The notes below the pieces were generated by a model. That model was not told where the DNA came from, did not search any database, and worked only from the letters and a program-made list of their open reading frames with translations. From Clostridia bacterium (lineage in GTDB: Bacteria > Bacillota > Clostridia > UMGS1883 > UMGS1540), in the NCBI GenBank assembly GCA_017436645.1, contig JAFSCR010000013.1, positions 1 to 52,800 of the forward strand: a stretch of 52,800 bases of DNA, given 5' to 3'. This document shows positions 17,128 to 26,076 of this stretch, in pieces (position 1 is the stretch's first letter; every line of letters starts with the position of its first letter). Made by a program: the position numbers and the translations under genes.

Positions 17128-17982
17128 TTATTTTCTTATACCCCTTCGGTATTCGCCGGGGGTCTCCCCTTCAATCTTCTTGAAAAATTTTCCCATAGAG
17201 TAACGGTCCGAAAAGCCTGTCGCATCTGCAATTTGTTCCATGGTATAATCCGTTTCCCGCAAAAGTTCGCTGATGCGCTCCGCTTTCATTTCCCTCTTTA
17301 TTTGGGAAAATGTCTTTCTGTATTCTTTTTTTAACACGTGCTCAATTGTTCTTTTGCTAACACCAAAAAACAACGCAGCATCCTCTGCGCTTATATCGCC
17401 GGACAAGTTTTCATAAATATACTTTCTGAAAAGCGTGCCCTCATTTTTTTCTTTATGATATATCGAGCTGTTTTCAGCGCCGGCCCTTCTTGCCAAGAGC
17501 GTAAAAATATGATACAGTTCATTTCTTATAATATGATAATATCCAAATTCTGCTTTTTCAATATTATCTAAAATTAAAGATACAGAATCCAGCATTTCTT
17601 TTTCCGTACGAAACACCTTTGTATTTTTGTATTGCCTACAAAGAACCGCATTTAATTCAGGATTATCCTCAATGCCGAATCCCCATACTAATTCCGAATA
17701 ATCTTCTGTTTCGAAAAGAATTGTGTGTTTACTTTTCGGGCAGAAAAAGACAAACGAATTCTCAGTCAGCACACATTCTGTATCATCTGTTTGAATGGTT
17801 ACACTTCCATTTAGGCATAAATGCAATTCCCAGAATAAATGTGCATGTTCCTTGTGGTCCCATTTTTCAAACGCGGCATATGCAATTCTGCACCAATGCG
17901 TATAGAGCTCAGTTTCGTCTTTTGGTCTGTTAAAATCCAGTTTACCCAATTCTCTTGATACCATAAAATCCCGTTCATCCAT
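17128..17982 (-). CDS. AraC-family transcriptional regulator
   Basis: A 284-residue regulator. The N-terminal cupin-like half holds an effector pocket candidate (DHKEHAHLFWELHLCLNGSV, residues 38-57). The C-terminal ~100 residues contain the two AraC helix-turn-helix motifs, the second with YTMEQIADATGFSDRYSMGKFFKK. It is on the same strand as, and 116 bp upstream of, the aldolase gene, which it probably controls. The ligand is unknown; a sugar or sugar acid is the obvious guess. Confidence 0.88.
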   Translation of the reverse strand: MDERDFMVSRELGKLDFNRPKDETELYTHWCRIAYAAFEKWDHKEHAHLFWELHLCLNGSVTIQTDDTECVLTENSFVFFCPKSKHTILFETEDYSELVWGFGIEDNPELNAVLCRQYKNTKVFRTEKEMLDSVSLILDNIEKAEFGYYHIIRNELYHIFTLLARRAGAENSSIYHKEKNEGTLFRKYIYENLSGDISAEDAALFFGVSKRTIEHVLKKEYRKTFSQIKREMKAERISELLRETDYTMEQIADATGFSDRYSMGKFFKKIEGETPGEYRRGIRK

Positions 17983-18192
17983 AACACGTACTGCCTTCCA
18001 ATATATTGCTGGTTATATAATCTACGTCATAAGAAATAAGCTTTTCTGTTTCGGCCTGTACCTTCCGTCAATCACTTGCTTAAGCACCCATTCTTCCCTT
18101 TTTCAACATCCTTCTACATTACTCGTGTCAAGTCTGAACTAAAAAAACAAATTGACAGCAGAGTTTTCATGCGCCAAAGGCTTAACTTTGTG

Positions 18193-19380
18193 CTACTTTG
18201 TAACACCGGGAATGATGACTTTATCAAGAATCCCAGTAAGCTTTGCAATGGTCATGCCGTAATTTGTAATGGGAACATGATTATTTTCCGCCTGCGCGAT
18301 ACGGGAGAGGACGTGGCGGCGGTTAAACATACAGGCGCCGCAATGGATAATAAGGCTATAGGGAGATAAATCGGCAGGGAAATCGTCACCGCCAACTACA
18401 TCTATAAGAAGTCCCTCGCCCACCTTTTTCCGTAAAAGCGCAGGGATTTTAACTCTGCCTATATCCTCCGTCTGTGGAGCGTGGCTACAGGCCTCGGCAA
18501 TGAGCACCCTGTCCCCTTCCTTTAACGTATCAATAGCGTTTGTGCCTTCCAAAAAGATTTTGGCGTCGCCCTTCACGTCCGCTAAAAGCACGGAAAACGA
18601 AGTAAGGCGCACGCCCTTCGGCGTTTTGGCGTAAACATCACGAAACGCCTGAGAATCCGTAATAATTAAATCGGGGAGTACGGCACATTTTGAAAGTGCC
18701 GCTTCCATGGTTTCGGGGGTGACGCAAGTCGCAATACACCCACGGTCCAAAAGTTCACGAATGGTTTGCACCTGGGGCAGAATCAGCCGTCCTTTGGGGG
18801 CAGATTCATCCTGTGGCATAACGAGCATTACATGGTCACCTGATTTGCACACACGGCCTGTAATGCTTCTGTCCTCTGCGCCAAAGTTTTTCAAAGCTTC
18901 CTTTACGGCATCAAACCCTGTGCCTTCTTTTGCACTAACGAAAAGGGTGGCATTTCCGCATACTTTTTCTGCCTTTTCACTTTCTGCAAGGTTTTTCCCC
19001 AAATCTGTCTTGTTCATAACGGGCAGAACGGGAATTTTCCGTGCTTTGCATTTTTCCGCCCACAAAAGTTCTTCTTCCCCGAAAGAATCGGCGAATACGA
19101 GGACGGCAACATCAACCTTTTCGAGGACTTTCTCGGTCTTTTCAACACGAAGGGCCCCTAAGGCACCCGTATCGTCAAAACCGGCCGTGTCAATCAGCAC
19201 ACACGGGCCGACGCCGCGGATTTCCATGTTTTTATAAACAGGGTCAGCTGTAGTGCCGAGTGTATCGGAAACGATGGCAATTTCCTGCCCTGTAAGGGCA
19301 TTAATAAACGAGGATTTTCCTGCATTTCTTTTTCCGAAAATGCCGATATGAAGTCTTTCACTTCTTGGTGTTTTATCCAT
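18193..19380 (-). CDS. hydF: [FeFe]-hydrogenase maturation GTPase HydF
   Basis: A 395-residue scaffold on which the 2Fe subcluster of the H-cluster is assembled before transfer to the hydrogenase. The N-terminal GTPase domain has GKRNAGKSSFINAL (G1), DTAGFDDTG (G3) and NKTD (G4). The C-terminal cluster domain carries the expected ligands: Cys-Ser-His in EACSHA and HCGAC further on (CxH...HCxxC). It is the last gene of the maturation operon, 11 nt after hydG. Confidence 0.96.
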   Translation of the reverse strand: MDKTPRSERLHIGIFGKRNAGKSSFINALTGQEIAIVSDTLGTTADPVYKNMEIRGVGPCVLIDTAGFDDTGALGALRVEKTEKVLEKVDVAVLVFADSFGEEELLWAEKCKARKIPVLPVMNKTDLGKNLAESEKAEKVCGNATLFVSAKEGTGFDAVKEALKNFGAEDRSITGRVCKSGDHVMLVMPQDESAPKGRLILPQVQTIRELLDRGCIATCVTPETMEAALSKCAVLPDLIITDSQAFRDVYAKTPKGVRLTSFSVLLADVKGDAKIFLEGTNAIDTLKEGDRVLIAEACSHAPQTEDIGRVKIPALLRKKVGEGLLIDVVGGDDFPADLSPYSLIIHCGACMFNRRHVLSRIAQAENNHVPITNYGMTIAKLTGILDKVIIPGVTK

Positions 19381-19391
19381 TGATTTCTCCT

Positions 19392-20804
19392 TTAAAAGCG
19401 GAAGTCACGGCTGCCCGCATGCATTCTCTTAATATTTTCTTCCGCAATTTTCCGTACCTTTTCATTGGGGATTTTCAAAAGTTCTGCCGCTATCAGCTTT
19501 TCGCCTACTTTACGTGCTTCGGGGGAAGCATAATCCTCTAAATATTCTTGCAAGGTCATGAGCGCATTGGGCTGACAGCAGTTTGCAATCTGGCCGCTTT
19601 TTACAAGCTGCATAAACCGGTCACCGGTGCGGTTTTCTCGGTAACATGCTGTGCAGAAAGACGGAATATAGCCTAATTTCAAAAGCCAATGGACGACTTC
19701 GTCAAGCGTGCGTCTGTCATCAATTTCAAACTGAATGGATTCGTTATCTTCTTCCGTATAGCCGCCAACGCTGGTTCTGGAGCCGCCGGAAAGCTGGGAA
19801 ACGCCGATTTTTAAAAGTCTTTCACGCATTTTGGCGGATTCCCTTGTGGAAACAATCATGCCCGTATAGGGTACAGCAAGGCGGATAACGGCAACGATTT
19901 TTTCAAAAATATCATCTGCTACTGCATCGGAGAATTCATCTGTGTCCACACCTTCCGCAGGACGGATGCGGGGCACGCTGATGGTGTGGGGGCCTACGCC
20001 CATGGCGGCCTCAAGATGCTCTGCATGCATAAGAAGGCCGACAAAATCGTAGCGGTAGAGATTCAGCCCGAACAAAACACCGATGCCAACGTCATCAATG
20101 CCGCCCATCATAGCTCTGTCCATGGCCTCTGTATGATAAGCATAGTTACTCTTGGGGCCCGTCGGATGAAGCTTTTCGTAGTTCTCTTTATGATATGTTT
20201 CCTGAAACAGAATATAAGTGCCGATTTTGGCATCGTGAAGGGCCTTATAGTTCTCCACGGTGGTAGCGGCAATATTTACATTTACACGGCGTATAGCGCC
20301 GTTTTTGTGTTTTATACTGTAAATCGTGTCAATACTTTCGAGAATATAAGAAAGCGGATTATTGACGGGGTCTTCTCCCGATTCAAGTGCAAGGCGCTTA
20401 TGGCCCATGTCCTGCAGCGCTATAACTTCTTTGCGAATTTCCTCCTGTGTGAGCTTTTTACGGGGAATGGTGCAGTTGCCGTGATGATAGGGGCAATAAA
20501 TACAGCCGTTTACGCAGTAATTGGATAAATAGAGAGGGGCAAACATAACAATGCGGTTACCGTAAAGCCGCTGTTTCAGTTCATTTGCCACCTTAAACAT
20601 TCTTGCATTTCTGTCCTCCAAAGTACATTCCAGGAGAACTGCCGCTTCTCTGTGGTCAAGACCGCCGCCCTTTTCTGCTTTATCGATGAGTTTATCGATA
20701 AGTGCCGCATCATCTTTATGCGCCGCCGCATATTCTAAGGTTGCTTCAATCTCCTCGTGGTTTATAAATTCTTCTGCCTTCATGGATTTTACATCATATT
20801 TCAT
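19392..20804 (-). CDS. hydG: [FeFe]-hydrogenase maturase HydG (tyrosine lyase)
   Basis: A 470-residue radical SAM enzyme splitting tyrosine into p-cresol and dehydroglycine to supply CO and cyanide for the H-cluster. The radical SAM cluster motif is CVNGCIYC (Cx3Cx2C) near residue 98. The C-terminal auxiliary cluster ligands are visible as FCTACYR followed about 22 residues later by NCC. The length is normal. It overlaps hydE by 4 nt. Confidence 0.96.
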   Translation of the reverse strand: MKYDVKSMKAEEFINHEEIEATLEYAAAHKDDAALIDKLIDKAEKGGGLDHREAAVLLECTLEDRNARMFKVANELKQRLYGNRIVMFAPLYLSNYCVNGCIYCPYHHGNCTIPRKKLTQEEIRKEVIALQDMGHKRLALESGEDPVNNPLSYILESIDTIYSIKHKNGAIRRVNVNIAATTVENYKALHDAKIGTYILFQETYHKENYEKLHPTGPKSNYAYHTEAMDRAMMGGIDDVGIGVLFGLNLYRYDFVGLLMHAEHLEAAMGVGPHTISVPRIRPAEGVDTDEFSDAVADDIFEKIVAVIRLAVPYTGMIVSTRESAKMRERLLKIGVSQLSGGSRTSVGGYTEEDNESIQFEIDDRRTLDEVVHWLLKLGYIPSFCTACYRENRTGDRFMQLVKSGQIANCCQPNALMTLQEYLEDYASPEARKVGEKLIAAELLKIPNEKVRKIAEENIKRMHAGSRDFRF

Positions 20805-21817
20805 TTGTAGTCACCTCTTACATTTTTTATCTGAAAGCCTATGGCTTCTATTTTTTCTGTTACCTCTTCTATGGTTTCAAACGCTTTTTCATCATAAATG
20901 GCATATTTGCCTCGCACTTTAGGCGGCGAAAGATTCGGCATAACAACATTTGCCCCTGCCCTAATGCCCTGTTCCCTGCCGCCTTTTGAAAGGGTGGCAA
21001 GCGCCGTTGTGGCGGGAAGGAGTACACGGGGGTGCATTAGGCGAAGGATGGCAAGGAGTTTCACCGTCATGGAAAGGCTCCCCGAGGGAAACGTGCCAAG
21101 GGGCGTGTCCTTTTGCGGCAGGAACGGTCCTATGCCTATCATGTGTGGCTCGAATTCTTTTAAAAAGAGAAGGTCCTCGGCAATATGCTCCAAAGTCTGA
21201 TATGGAGAGCCCACCATAAAGCCTGCGCCCACCTGATAACCGAGTTCCTTAAGATTTGCAAGGCATTCCATTCTGTCCGAAAGGCGCATTTTATCAGGAT
21301 GCAGTTTTCCGTAGTGGGTGGGATTTGCCGTTTCGTGGCGGAGAAGATATCGGTCCGCCCCCGCCTCCCGAAGCCGCTTGTAAGATGCTTTTGACCGCTC
21401 GCCGAGGGAAAGGGTAACAGCCGCATCTGGGTATTTGGCCTTCAGCGTTTCAATTACGGGCACAAGGCGGTCATCGGTGAAATATCCGTCCTCCCCACCT
21501 TGCAAAACGAAAGTGCGAAGGCCGTTTTTATAGCCTTCTTCCGCCGCAGAAAGAATATCCTCCTCCGAAAGGCGGTACCGCACCGCTTTTTTATTACTTT
21601 TTCGAAGGCCACAGTACAGGCAGTCATTTTTGCAATAACTGCTGATTTCAATAAGACCTCGAAGATAGATGGTTTTCCCGAAAACTTCGTCCGCCTTTTT
21701 TCTCGCTTCCGAAATAAGGTACGCATCCTGTGCTTCTGTTTCCAGAAGAAGCATAATTTCTTCTTTGGAAAGGGTGCCTTCCATAGCAAGACGGGCGGCC
21801 GCTTTTTCTGCCATCAT
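20801..21817 (-). CDS. hydE: [FeFe]-hydrogenase maturase HydE
   Basis: A 338-residue radical SAM enzyme of the biotin-synthase-like group, acting on the iron-cysteine synthon during H-cluster assembly. The motif YCKNDCLYCGLR (Cx3Cx2C) is at about residues 61-72, with GGEDGYF and a TIM-barrel pattern following (LRHETANP, GAGFMVGSPYQT). It overlaps the preceding TM1266-like gene and the following hydG by 4 nt each, so the operon is tightly coupled. Confidence 0.94.
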   Translation of the reverse strand: MMAEKAAARLAMEGTLSKEEIMLLLETEAQDAYLISEARKKADEVFGKTIYLRGLIEISSYCKNDCLYCGLRKSNKKAVRYRLSEEDILSAAEEGYKNGLRTFVLQGGEDGYFTDDRLVPVIETLKAKYPDAAVTLSLGERSKASYKRLREAGADRYLLRHETANPTHYGKLHPDKMRLSDRMECLANLKELGYQVGAGFMVGSPYQTLEHIAEDLLFLKEFEPHMIGIGPFLPQKDTPLGTFPSGSLSMTVKLLAILRLMHPRVLLPATTALATLSKGGREQGIRAGANVVMPNLSPPKVRGKYAIYDEKAFETIEEVTEKIEAIGFQIKNVRGDYK

Positions 21818-22059
21818 ACCTTTGCGTAGACGGTTTTCACCGCTACGCCCTCCAGCATGCCGAGTTTGCCCGAAATTGCCGCCGTGATTTTCTCCGGCGC
21901 ATCCATCACAATGCTGATAACGGATACTTTTTTCTCCCTGTACGGAATACCCATTCTGCCGACGATATATTCTCCCGCCTCATGCAAAATGCGGTTAATC
22001 TGCTCCGTTGCATCTAAGTTTTCTACGATAATGCCTATGTGTGCAATTCTTGTTTCCAT
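21814..22059 (-). CDS. TM1266-family iron-only hydrogenase system regulator
   Basis: An 81-residue small ACT/NikR-like domain protein (METRIAHIGIIVEN..., then VSVISIVMDA and ISGKLGMLEGVAVKTVYAK). Such proteins commonly sit beside [FeFe]-hydrogenase maturation genes and are annotated as putative regulators, though function is unproven. I chose the ATG at 22059 behind AGGAGG; an in-frame start at 22122 would lie in the leader upstream of the terminator hairpin. It leads the operon. Confidence 0.85.
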   Translation of the reverse strand: METRIAHIGIIVENLDATEQINRILHEAGEYIVGRMGIPYREKKVSVISIVMDAPEKITAAISGKLGMLEGVAVKTVYAKV

Positions 22060-22166
22060 AATTCCTCCTAACAAAAAACCGTTCCGCAAAAAGGCGGAAC
22101 GGCTAAAGTCGTTTCGAATCATTTCCGCCTTCGAGGTTGGGACGAACCCTTCCTTTAAGGTTTCTT
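22060..22166 (-). promoter_or_regulatory. Leader with terminator/antiterminator pair (candidate attenuator)
   Basis: The ~107-nt leader lies between the predicted start point (about 22166) and the first gene. It contains an intrinsic terminator: a 9-bp stem (CCGTTCCGC, 22094-22102, with 22079-22087) and six T (22073-22078) directly before the AGGAGG site. An upstream segment AAGGCGGAA (22123-22131) is perfectly complementary over 9 bp to the terminator 5' arm and loop (22091-22099). It also lies inside a weaker TCGAA/TTCGA hairpin. These give the mutually exclusive folds expected of an attenuator or riboswitch-like element. No known class was recognised. Confidence 0.6.
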
Positions 22167-22172
22167 GTAAGT

Positions 22173-22201
22173 ATTATATCATTTTTTGCGCGCCGTGTCA
22201 A
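22173..22201 (-). promoter_or_regulatory. Promoter of the hydrogenase maturation operon
   Basis: A perfect TTGACA (22196-22201) and TATAAT (22173-22178) on the minus strand with a 17-bp spacer, starting seven bases after the stop of the upstream TPR gene. It lies upstream of the terminator-like hairpin, so that hairpin is inside this operon's leader. Confidence 0.8.
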
Positions 22202-22207
22202 GCGGTT

Positions 22208-23002
22208 CTACTTTTTTTCCAGTTCTTCAAGTTCCGCTTTGGCGCAGGACAAAATATACGGATATGTGTTTTTCTGCACGACTTTGCGGTACAGTGCTTT
22301 AGCTTCCTTCTCGTTTCCGAGTTTTGCCCATGAACGTGCTTCAAAAAGCTGGAGTCTTGTCATGGAATGGCGGTCATCAAAGCCCATGCCTCTCGCCTTT
22401 TCAAAAGAATCCCGTGCATCCTCATAGCGGCCTTCTGCATAATAATAAAGGCCTCGGGAGAAAAGAAGGTGTGCCTTTGATACATGCTTTTCTGCCTTTT
22501 CAAAATAGGGTTTGCCCGAGGTATATGCCTCTGCCGCTTCAAATGCAGAGCCATTTTGTGCATAAAAGGCTGTGGCGTTCGAAAAGAAAATGGCTTTTGA
22601 AACCAAATCCACTTTATCCACGTCAATGGTTTTCATAATTTGAATGGCTTCCGAAAAGTTACCAACCGCTTCATAGCCGACGGCAAGGTTTAACGCCACC
22701 GTACTGCGAATGCGACGGTTTTTCACTTCTTTCAAAAGTTTTTCGGATTCGGCAATAAATTTTTCAGGATTGACTTCTTTATAAAGAATATCCAGAAGCG
22801 CCGAAACCCGTTTGCCCATTTTAGAAGAAAACACTGCGCTCCATATAAGCACTGTCATTCCAATGATAAAAAGCAAAGCAATAAAGGCAATCCGATAAAT
22901 ACCTTCCAAATTGAATGCGAGATACAGAACAGAAAATCCAATGGCTACCAGAATCGGAATCCGGATTGCAGTTAGTATGATTTTTCTGATTCTTGGGGTC
23001 AT
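22208..23002 (-). CDS. Membrane-anchored TPR protein
   Basis: A 264-residue protein with two N-terminal membrane helices (about residues 10-28 and 33-54). A cytoplasmic region follows, built of tetratricopeptide-like helical repeats (ALNLAVGYEAVGNFSEAIQIM, then LLFSRGLYYYAEGRYEDARDSFEKA and ARSWAKLGNEKEAKALYRKV). It probably acts as a protein-interaction scaffold; no partner is evident. Its start overlaps the mtlD stop by 4 nt, making it the last gene of the rnj-mtlD transcript. Confidence 0.8.
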   Translation of the reverse strand: MTPRIRKIILTAIRIPILVAIGFSVLYLAFNLEGIYRIAFIALLFIIGMTVLIWSAVFSSKMGKRVSALLDILYKEVNPEKFIAESEKLLKEVKNRRIRSTVALNLAVGYEAVGNFSEAIQIMKTIDVDKVDLVSKAIFFSNATAFYAQNGSAFEAAEAYTSGKPYFEKAEKHVSKAHLLFSRGLYYYAEGRYEDARDSFEKARGMGFDDRHSMTRLQLFEARSWAKLGNEKEAKALYRKVVQKNTYPYILSCAKAELEELEKK

Positions 23003-24174
23003 CTCTTCGCCTCCTGTTTAAGGTTGGAAAGAAGCGCCTCAAGGCTCATGCCGTCTTTCAGCTTTTTGTAAATCTCCAAGATACGGCCCGTATCAGAAAG
23101 TTCACTGTATTCCTTAAGGATTTCCTCTGCGCTCTTTTCCTTCAGCACATCATCATGGCTAAATAAGAGGGCAGCGGCAATAGCAGCTTCAATATAAATA
23201 GAGTCTACGCCCTCCGCACGGCACATATTGAGAGCACCGACAAGGCGGTCACCTTTTGAAAGCTTGCGGCGGATATCACCACCTACACGCTTTACCGTAT
23301 CGCCAAGACCACGGTTTGCAAAGCGGCGGATTAAATCCTGCACGTGTGCAAAAAGGTCAGCCGTATCACCGCCGTGGCGTTTTGCAAGGGCGATGGCGGA
23401 AGCCGTCATAGCACGGATAACAAGAAGTTCCACCGTGGGATTTTCAATAGCCTGCCAGATGTATTCACAGCCGAGAATATCGCCGAAATATGCCGTCATA
23501 GCATGGCCCATGTTATGAATGAAGAGTTTTCGTTCAATGTAAAATTCAAACGGTGTGTACCAGATGACGTTTTTAATGGGCGGAAAATCGCCTTTTACAG
23601 CTGCTTTATCAAGGGGCAGAATGTCATAAGCTTCCACACACACACGAAGGGGATTTCCCTTCTGCATTTCGGGCGTCTGCACAGGTACCATTCGGCCAAT
23701 GGAAGCTTCCACAAAACCGACAACTGCGTCCAGATTTTCTTTTTCGCCGTCGGAAAGATTTTCCGCAATCAGGTCATGCAGCACTTTATCTGCCCCGATA
23801 AGGTTTTCGCAAATAATAATGTTAAAGGGCGTCATGTTCCCTTCTGCCCAGCGCTTTTTAAGACCGCCTGCAATAGGTGCGGCAATAAACTTTAAAATGT
23901 TTACGCCAACGGCTGTTGCCATAACATCCGCATTTGCAATGGCTTCCGCTACAGCTTCCGGATTTTTGCCATCAACACAAGAAATGTTCTCTGCCCATTC
24001 TTCCTTTGTGCCTGACTCTAAAAGAATATCCACCGGATAACGATGTGCATCATTCATGGCACAAATTACCGTGTCGTTTACGTCAACGAAAGATACTTCG
24101 TATCCTGACTGAGAAAGAAGTAATCCAATAAATCCTCGTCCAATGTTTCCTGCTCCGTACATTACGGCTTTCAT
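22999..24174 (-). CDS. mtlD: Mannitol-1-phosphate 5-dehydrogenase
   Basis: A 391-residue NAD-dependent polyol dehydrogenase of the long-chain mannitol dehydrogenase family, converting mannitol-1-phosphate to fructose-6-phosphate. The N-terminal Rossmann motif GAGNIGRGFIG is at residues 7-17, and the catalytic-domain segments KLFIHNMGHA (catalytic Lys and His) are intact. No mannitol PTS gene is nearby, which is unusual for mtlD: here it lies between RNase J (gap 15 nt) and a TPR gene. Confidence 0.9.
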   Translation of the reverse strand: MKAVMYGAGNIGRGFIGLLLSQSGYEVSFVDVNDTVICAMNDAHRYPVDILLESGTKEEWAENISCVDGKNPEAVAEAIANADVMATAVGVNILKFIAAPIAGGLKKRWAEGNMTPFNIIICENLIGADKVLHDLIAENLSDGEKENLDAVVGFVEASIGRMVPVQTPEMQKGNPLRVCVEAYDILPLDKAAVKGDFPPIKNVIWYTPFEFYIERKLFIHNMGHAMTAYFGDILGCEYIWQAIENPTVELLVIRAMTASAIALAKRHGGDTADLFAHVQDLIRRFANRGLGDTVKRVGGDIRRKLSKGDRLVGALNMCRAEGVDSIYIEAAIAAALLFSHDDVLKEKSAEEILKEYSELSDTGRILEIYKKLKDGMSLEALLSNLKQEAKR

Positions 24175-24189
24175 AATTTTACGTCCCCC

Positions 24190-25857
24190 TTAAACTTCTG
24201 TAATTACCGGTAAAATCATCGGTTTACGTTTTGTTTTTTCAAAAATATAATCGCTAAGGCTGTTTCGTACGCTGCTTTTAATCGTGTTCCAGTCACCGTT
24301 TCCGCTTGCTCGTCCTGCATATACGGCATCCGCCACAATGTCCTTCATTTCCTCCATGAGGTCTTCACTTTCACGGACGTACACGAACCCACGGGAAATA
24401 ATATCAGGCCCTGCCAGAATCTCTTTGTCATGGGAAAGTGTTACGACCGCAACAATCAGGCCTTCTTCCCCAAGATGCTTACGGTCACGAAGTACAATAT
24501 TGCCAACGTCACCAACACCTATTCCGTCAACCAGCACCTGACCTGCCGTTACATTTCCCGTAACACCGGCACTTTCCCCGTTCATTTCCAGCACCTCGCC
24601 GATGCTCATAATAAAGATATTGTCAGGGTCTATGCCCATCTGTTCGCCCAGCTTTGCATGGCGGACAAGATGCCTGTATTCCCCGTGCACGGGAATAAAG
24701 TACTTTGGCTTTACAAGTCCTAAAATCACCTTCAGCTCTTCTCTGCAGGCGTGGCCGGAAACGTGTACTTCGGCAAGAGATTCGTAAATTACCTCGGCGC
24801 CCTTTTTGAAAAGCTCGTTGATTACATTGGAAACTGCCTTTTCATTCCCCGGAATGGGGTTTGCAGACAGAATGACAAGGTCACCATGACCGATTTCAAC
24901 GCTTTTATGATCCGAAAACGCCATTCTTGTCAGTGCACTCATCGGTTCACCCTGACTGCCCGTTGTAACAATAACAAGCTGTTGCGGTTTATATCGGTTA
25001 ATATCCTCAAGGTTAATAATTGTTCCTTTCGGAATATGCAGATAACCAAGCTCCGCCGCAACTTCACAAATGGTCTGCATGCTGCGCCCGCTCACCGCCA
25101 CTTTTCTCTTGTTGCGGACAGCGGAATTTATAATCTGCTGAATCCGATGCACGTTTGATGCAAAGGATGCAACGATAATACGCTTATCACGGGACTTTTC
25201 AAAAATCTCGTCAAACCGTTCACCAACGGTACGTTCACTCATGGTATAGCCTGCACGTTCTACGTTAGTACTGTCTGAGAAAAGCGCCAAAACGCCTGCT
25301 TTTCCAAGGTCACCAAAACGGGTGAGATTGATCATTTCACCGTTTATGGGGGTGCAGTCAATTTTAAAGTCCCCCGTGTGTACCAAAACACCGACAGGGG
25401 TATGAATGGCAAGGGCAAGTGCACCGGCAATGCTGTGGTTTACGTTAATAAACTCCACCTTAAAGCTTTGGCCGATTTTTTTAACCGTCCCGGGCTTTAC
25501 GGTACAAAGCTCCACCTCAGAAACCATGCCGTGTTCCTTCAGCTTTTGTTCTACAAGACCCAGCGTCATACGGCTGCCGTATATAGGTGCATTAAAATTT
25601 TTGAATGCATACGGTACCGCCCCGATATGGTCTTCATGGCCGTGGGTCAGGAGAAGGCCTACAACCTTTTCCCGATTCCGGGCAAGATAAGACGTGTCGG
25701 GAATGACAAGGTCAATCCCGAGCATACTTTCGCTCGGAAATGTTAAACCGCAGTCGATTACCAGAATTTCGTCACCATACTCGATTACGGTCACATTTTT
25801 TCCGATCTCATTGACACCTCCGAGCGGAATAATTTTAAGTTTTTGTTTTTTCGCCAC
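24190..25857 (-). CDS. rnj: Ribonuclease J
   Basis: A 555-residue metallo-beta-lactamase/beta-CASP nuclease with 5'-3' exo and endo activity, central to mRNA decay and rRNA processing in Firmicutes. The metal site LTHGHEDHIGAVPY is at about residues 72-85. Beta-CASP motifs follow (FSDSTNVE, ASFASNVHR, TGSQGEPMSAL, HVSGHA), and a C-terminal domain is present. I start it at the GTG at 25857, directly after GGAGGATATATT; the ATG at 25893 has no site. Only one rnj paralogue is in the window. Confidence 0.94.
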   Translation of the reverse strand: MAKKQKLKIIPLGGVNEIGKNVTVIEYGDEILVIDCGLTFPSESMLGIDLVIPDTSYLARNREKVVGLLLTHGHEDHIGAVPYAFKNFNAPIYGSRMTLGLVEQKLKEHGMVSEVELCTVKPGTVKKIGQSFKVEFINVNHSIAGALALAIHTPVGVLVHTGDFKIDCTPINGEMINLTRFGDLGKAGVLALFSDSTNVERAGYTMSERTVGERFDEIFEKSRDKRIIVASFASNVHRIQQIINSAVRNKRKVAVSGRSMQTICEVAAELGYLHIPKGTIINLEDINRYKPQQLVIVTTGSQGEPMSALTRMAFSDHKSVEIGHGDLVILSANPIPGNEKAVSNVINELFKKGAEVIYESLAEVHVSGHACREELKVILGLVKPKYFIPVHGEYRHLVRHAKLGEQMGIDPDNIFIMSIGEVLEMNGESAGVTGNVTAGQVLVDGIGVGDVGNIVLRDRKHLGEEGLIVAVVTLSHDKEILAGPDIISRGFVYVRESEDLMEEMKDIVADAVYAGRASGNGDWNTIKSSVRNSLSDYIFEKTKRKPMILPVITEV

Positions 25858-25902
25858 AATATATCCTCCATAATTATTTTCCGAACAAATCAATTCTACG
25901 AT

Positions 25903-25931
25903 AGTATACCATTTTTCTCCGTATAAGTCAA
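25903..25931 (-). promoter_or_regulatory. Promoter of rnj-mtlD-TPR operon
   Basis: TTGACT (25926-25931) and TATACT (25903-25908) on the minus strand, spacer 17 bp, about 45 bp upstream of the GTG start of rnj. Confidence 0.75.
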
Positions 25932-26076
25932 GTGTTTCCTATCACAGATTTTATCCCTCTGCCATCCAATCTATTCCTTTTTTGAAAAAATTTGTTTTAT
26001 GCTTTCCAAAATGTTTGTTTTATGGTATACTTGTTTTAACACACCGGAAATCACGCTTTATCAAAGGAGAATTTCC

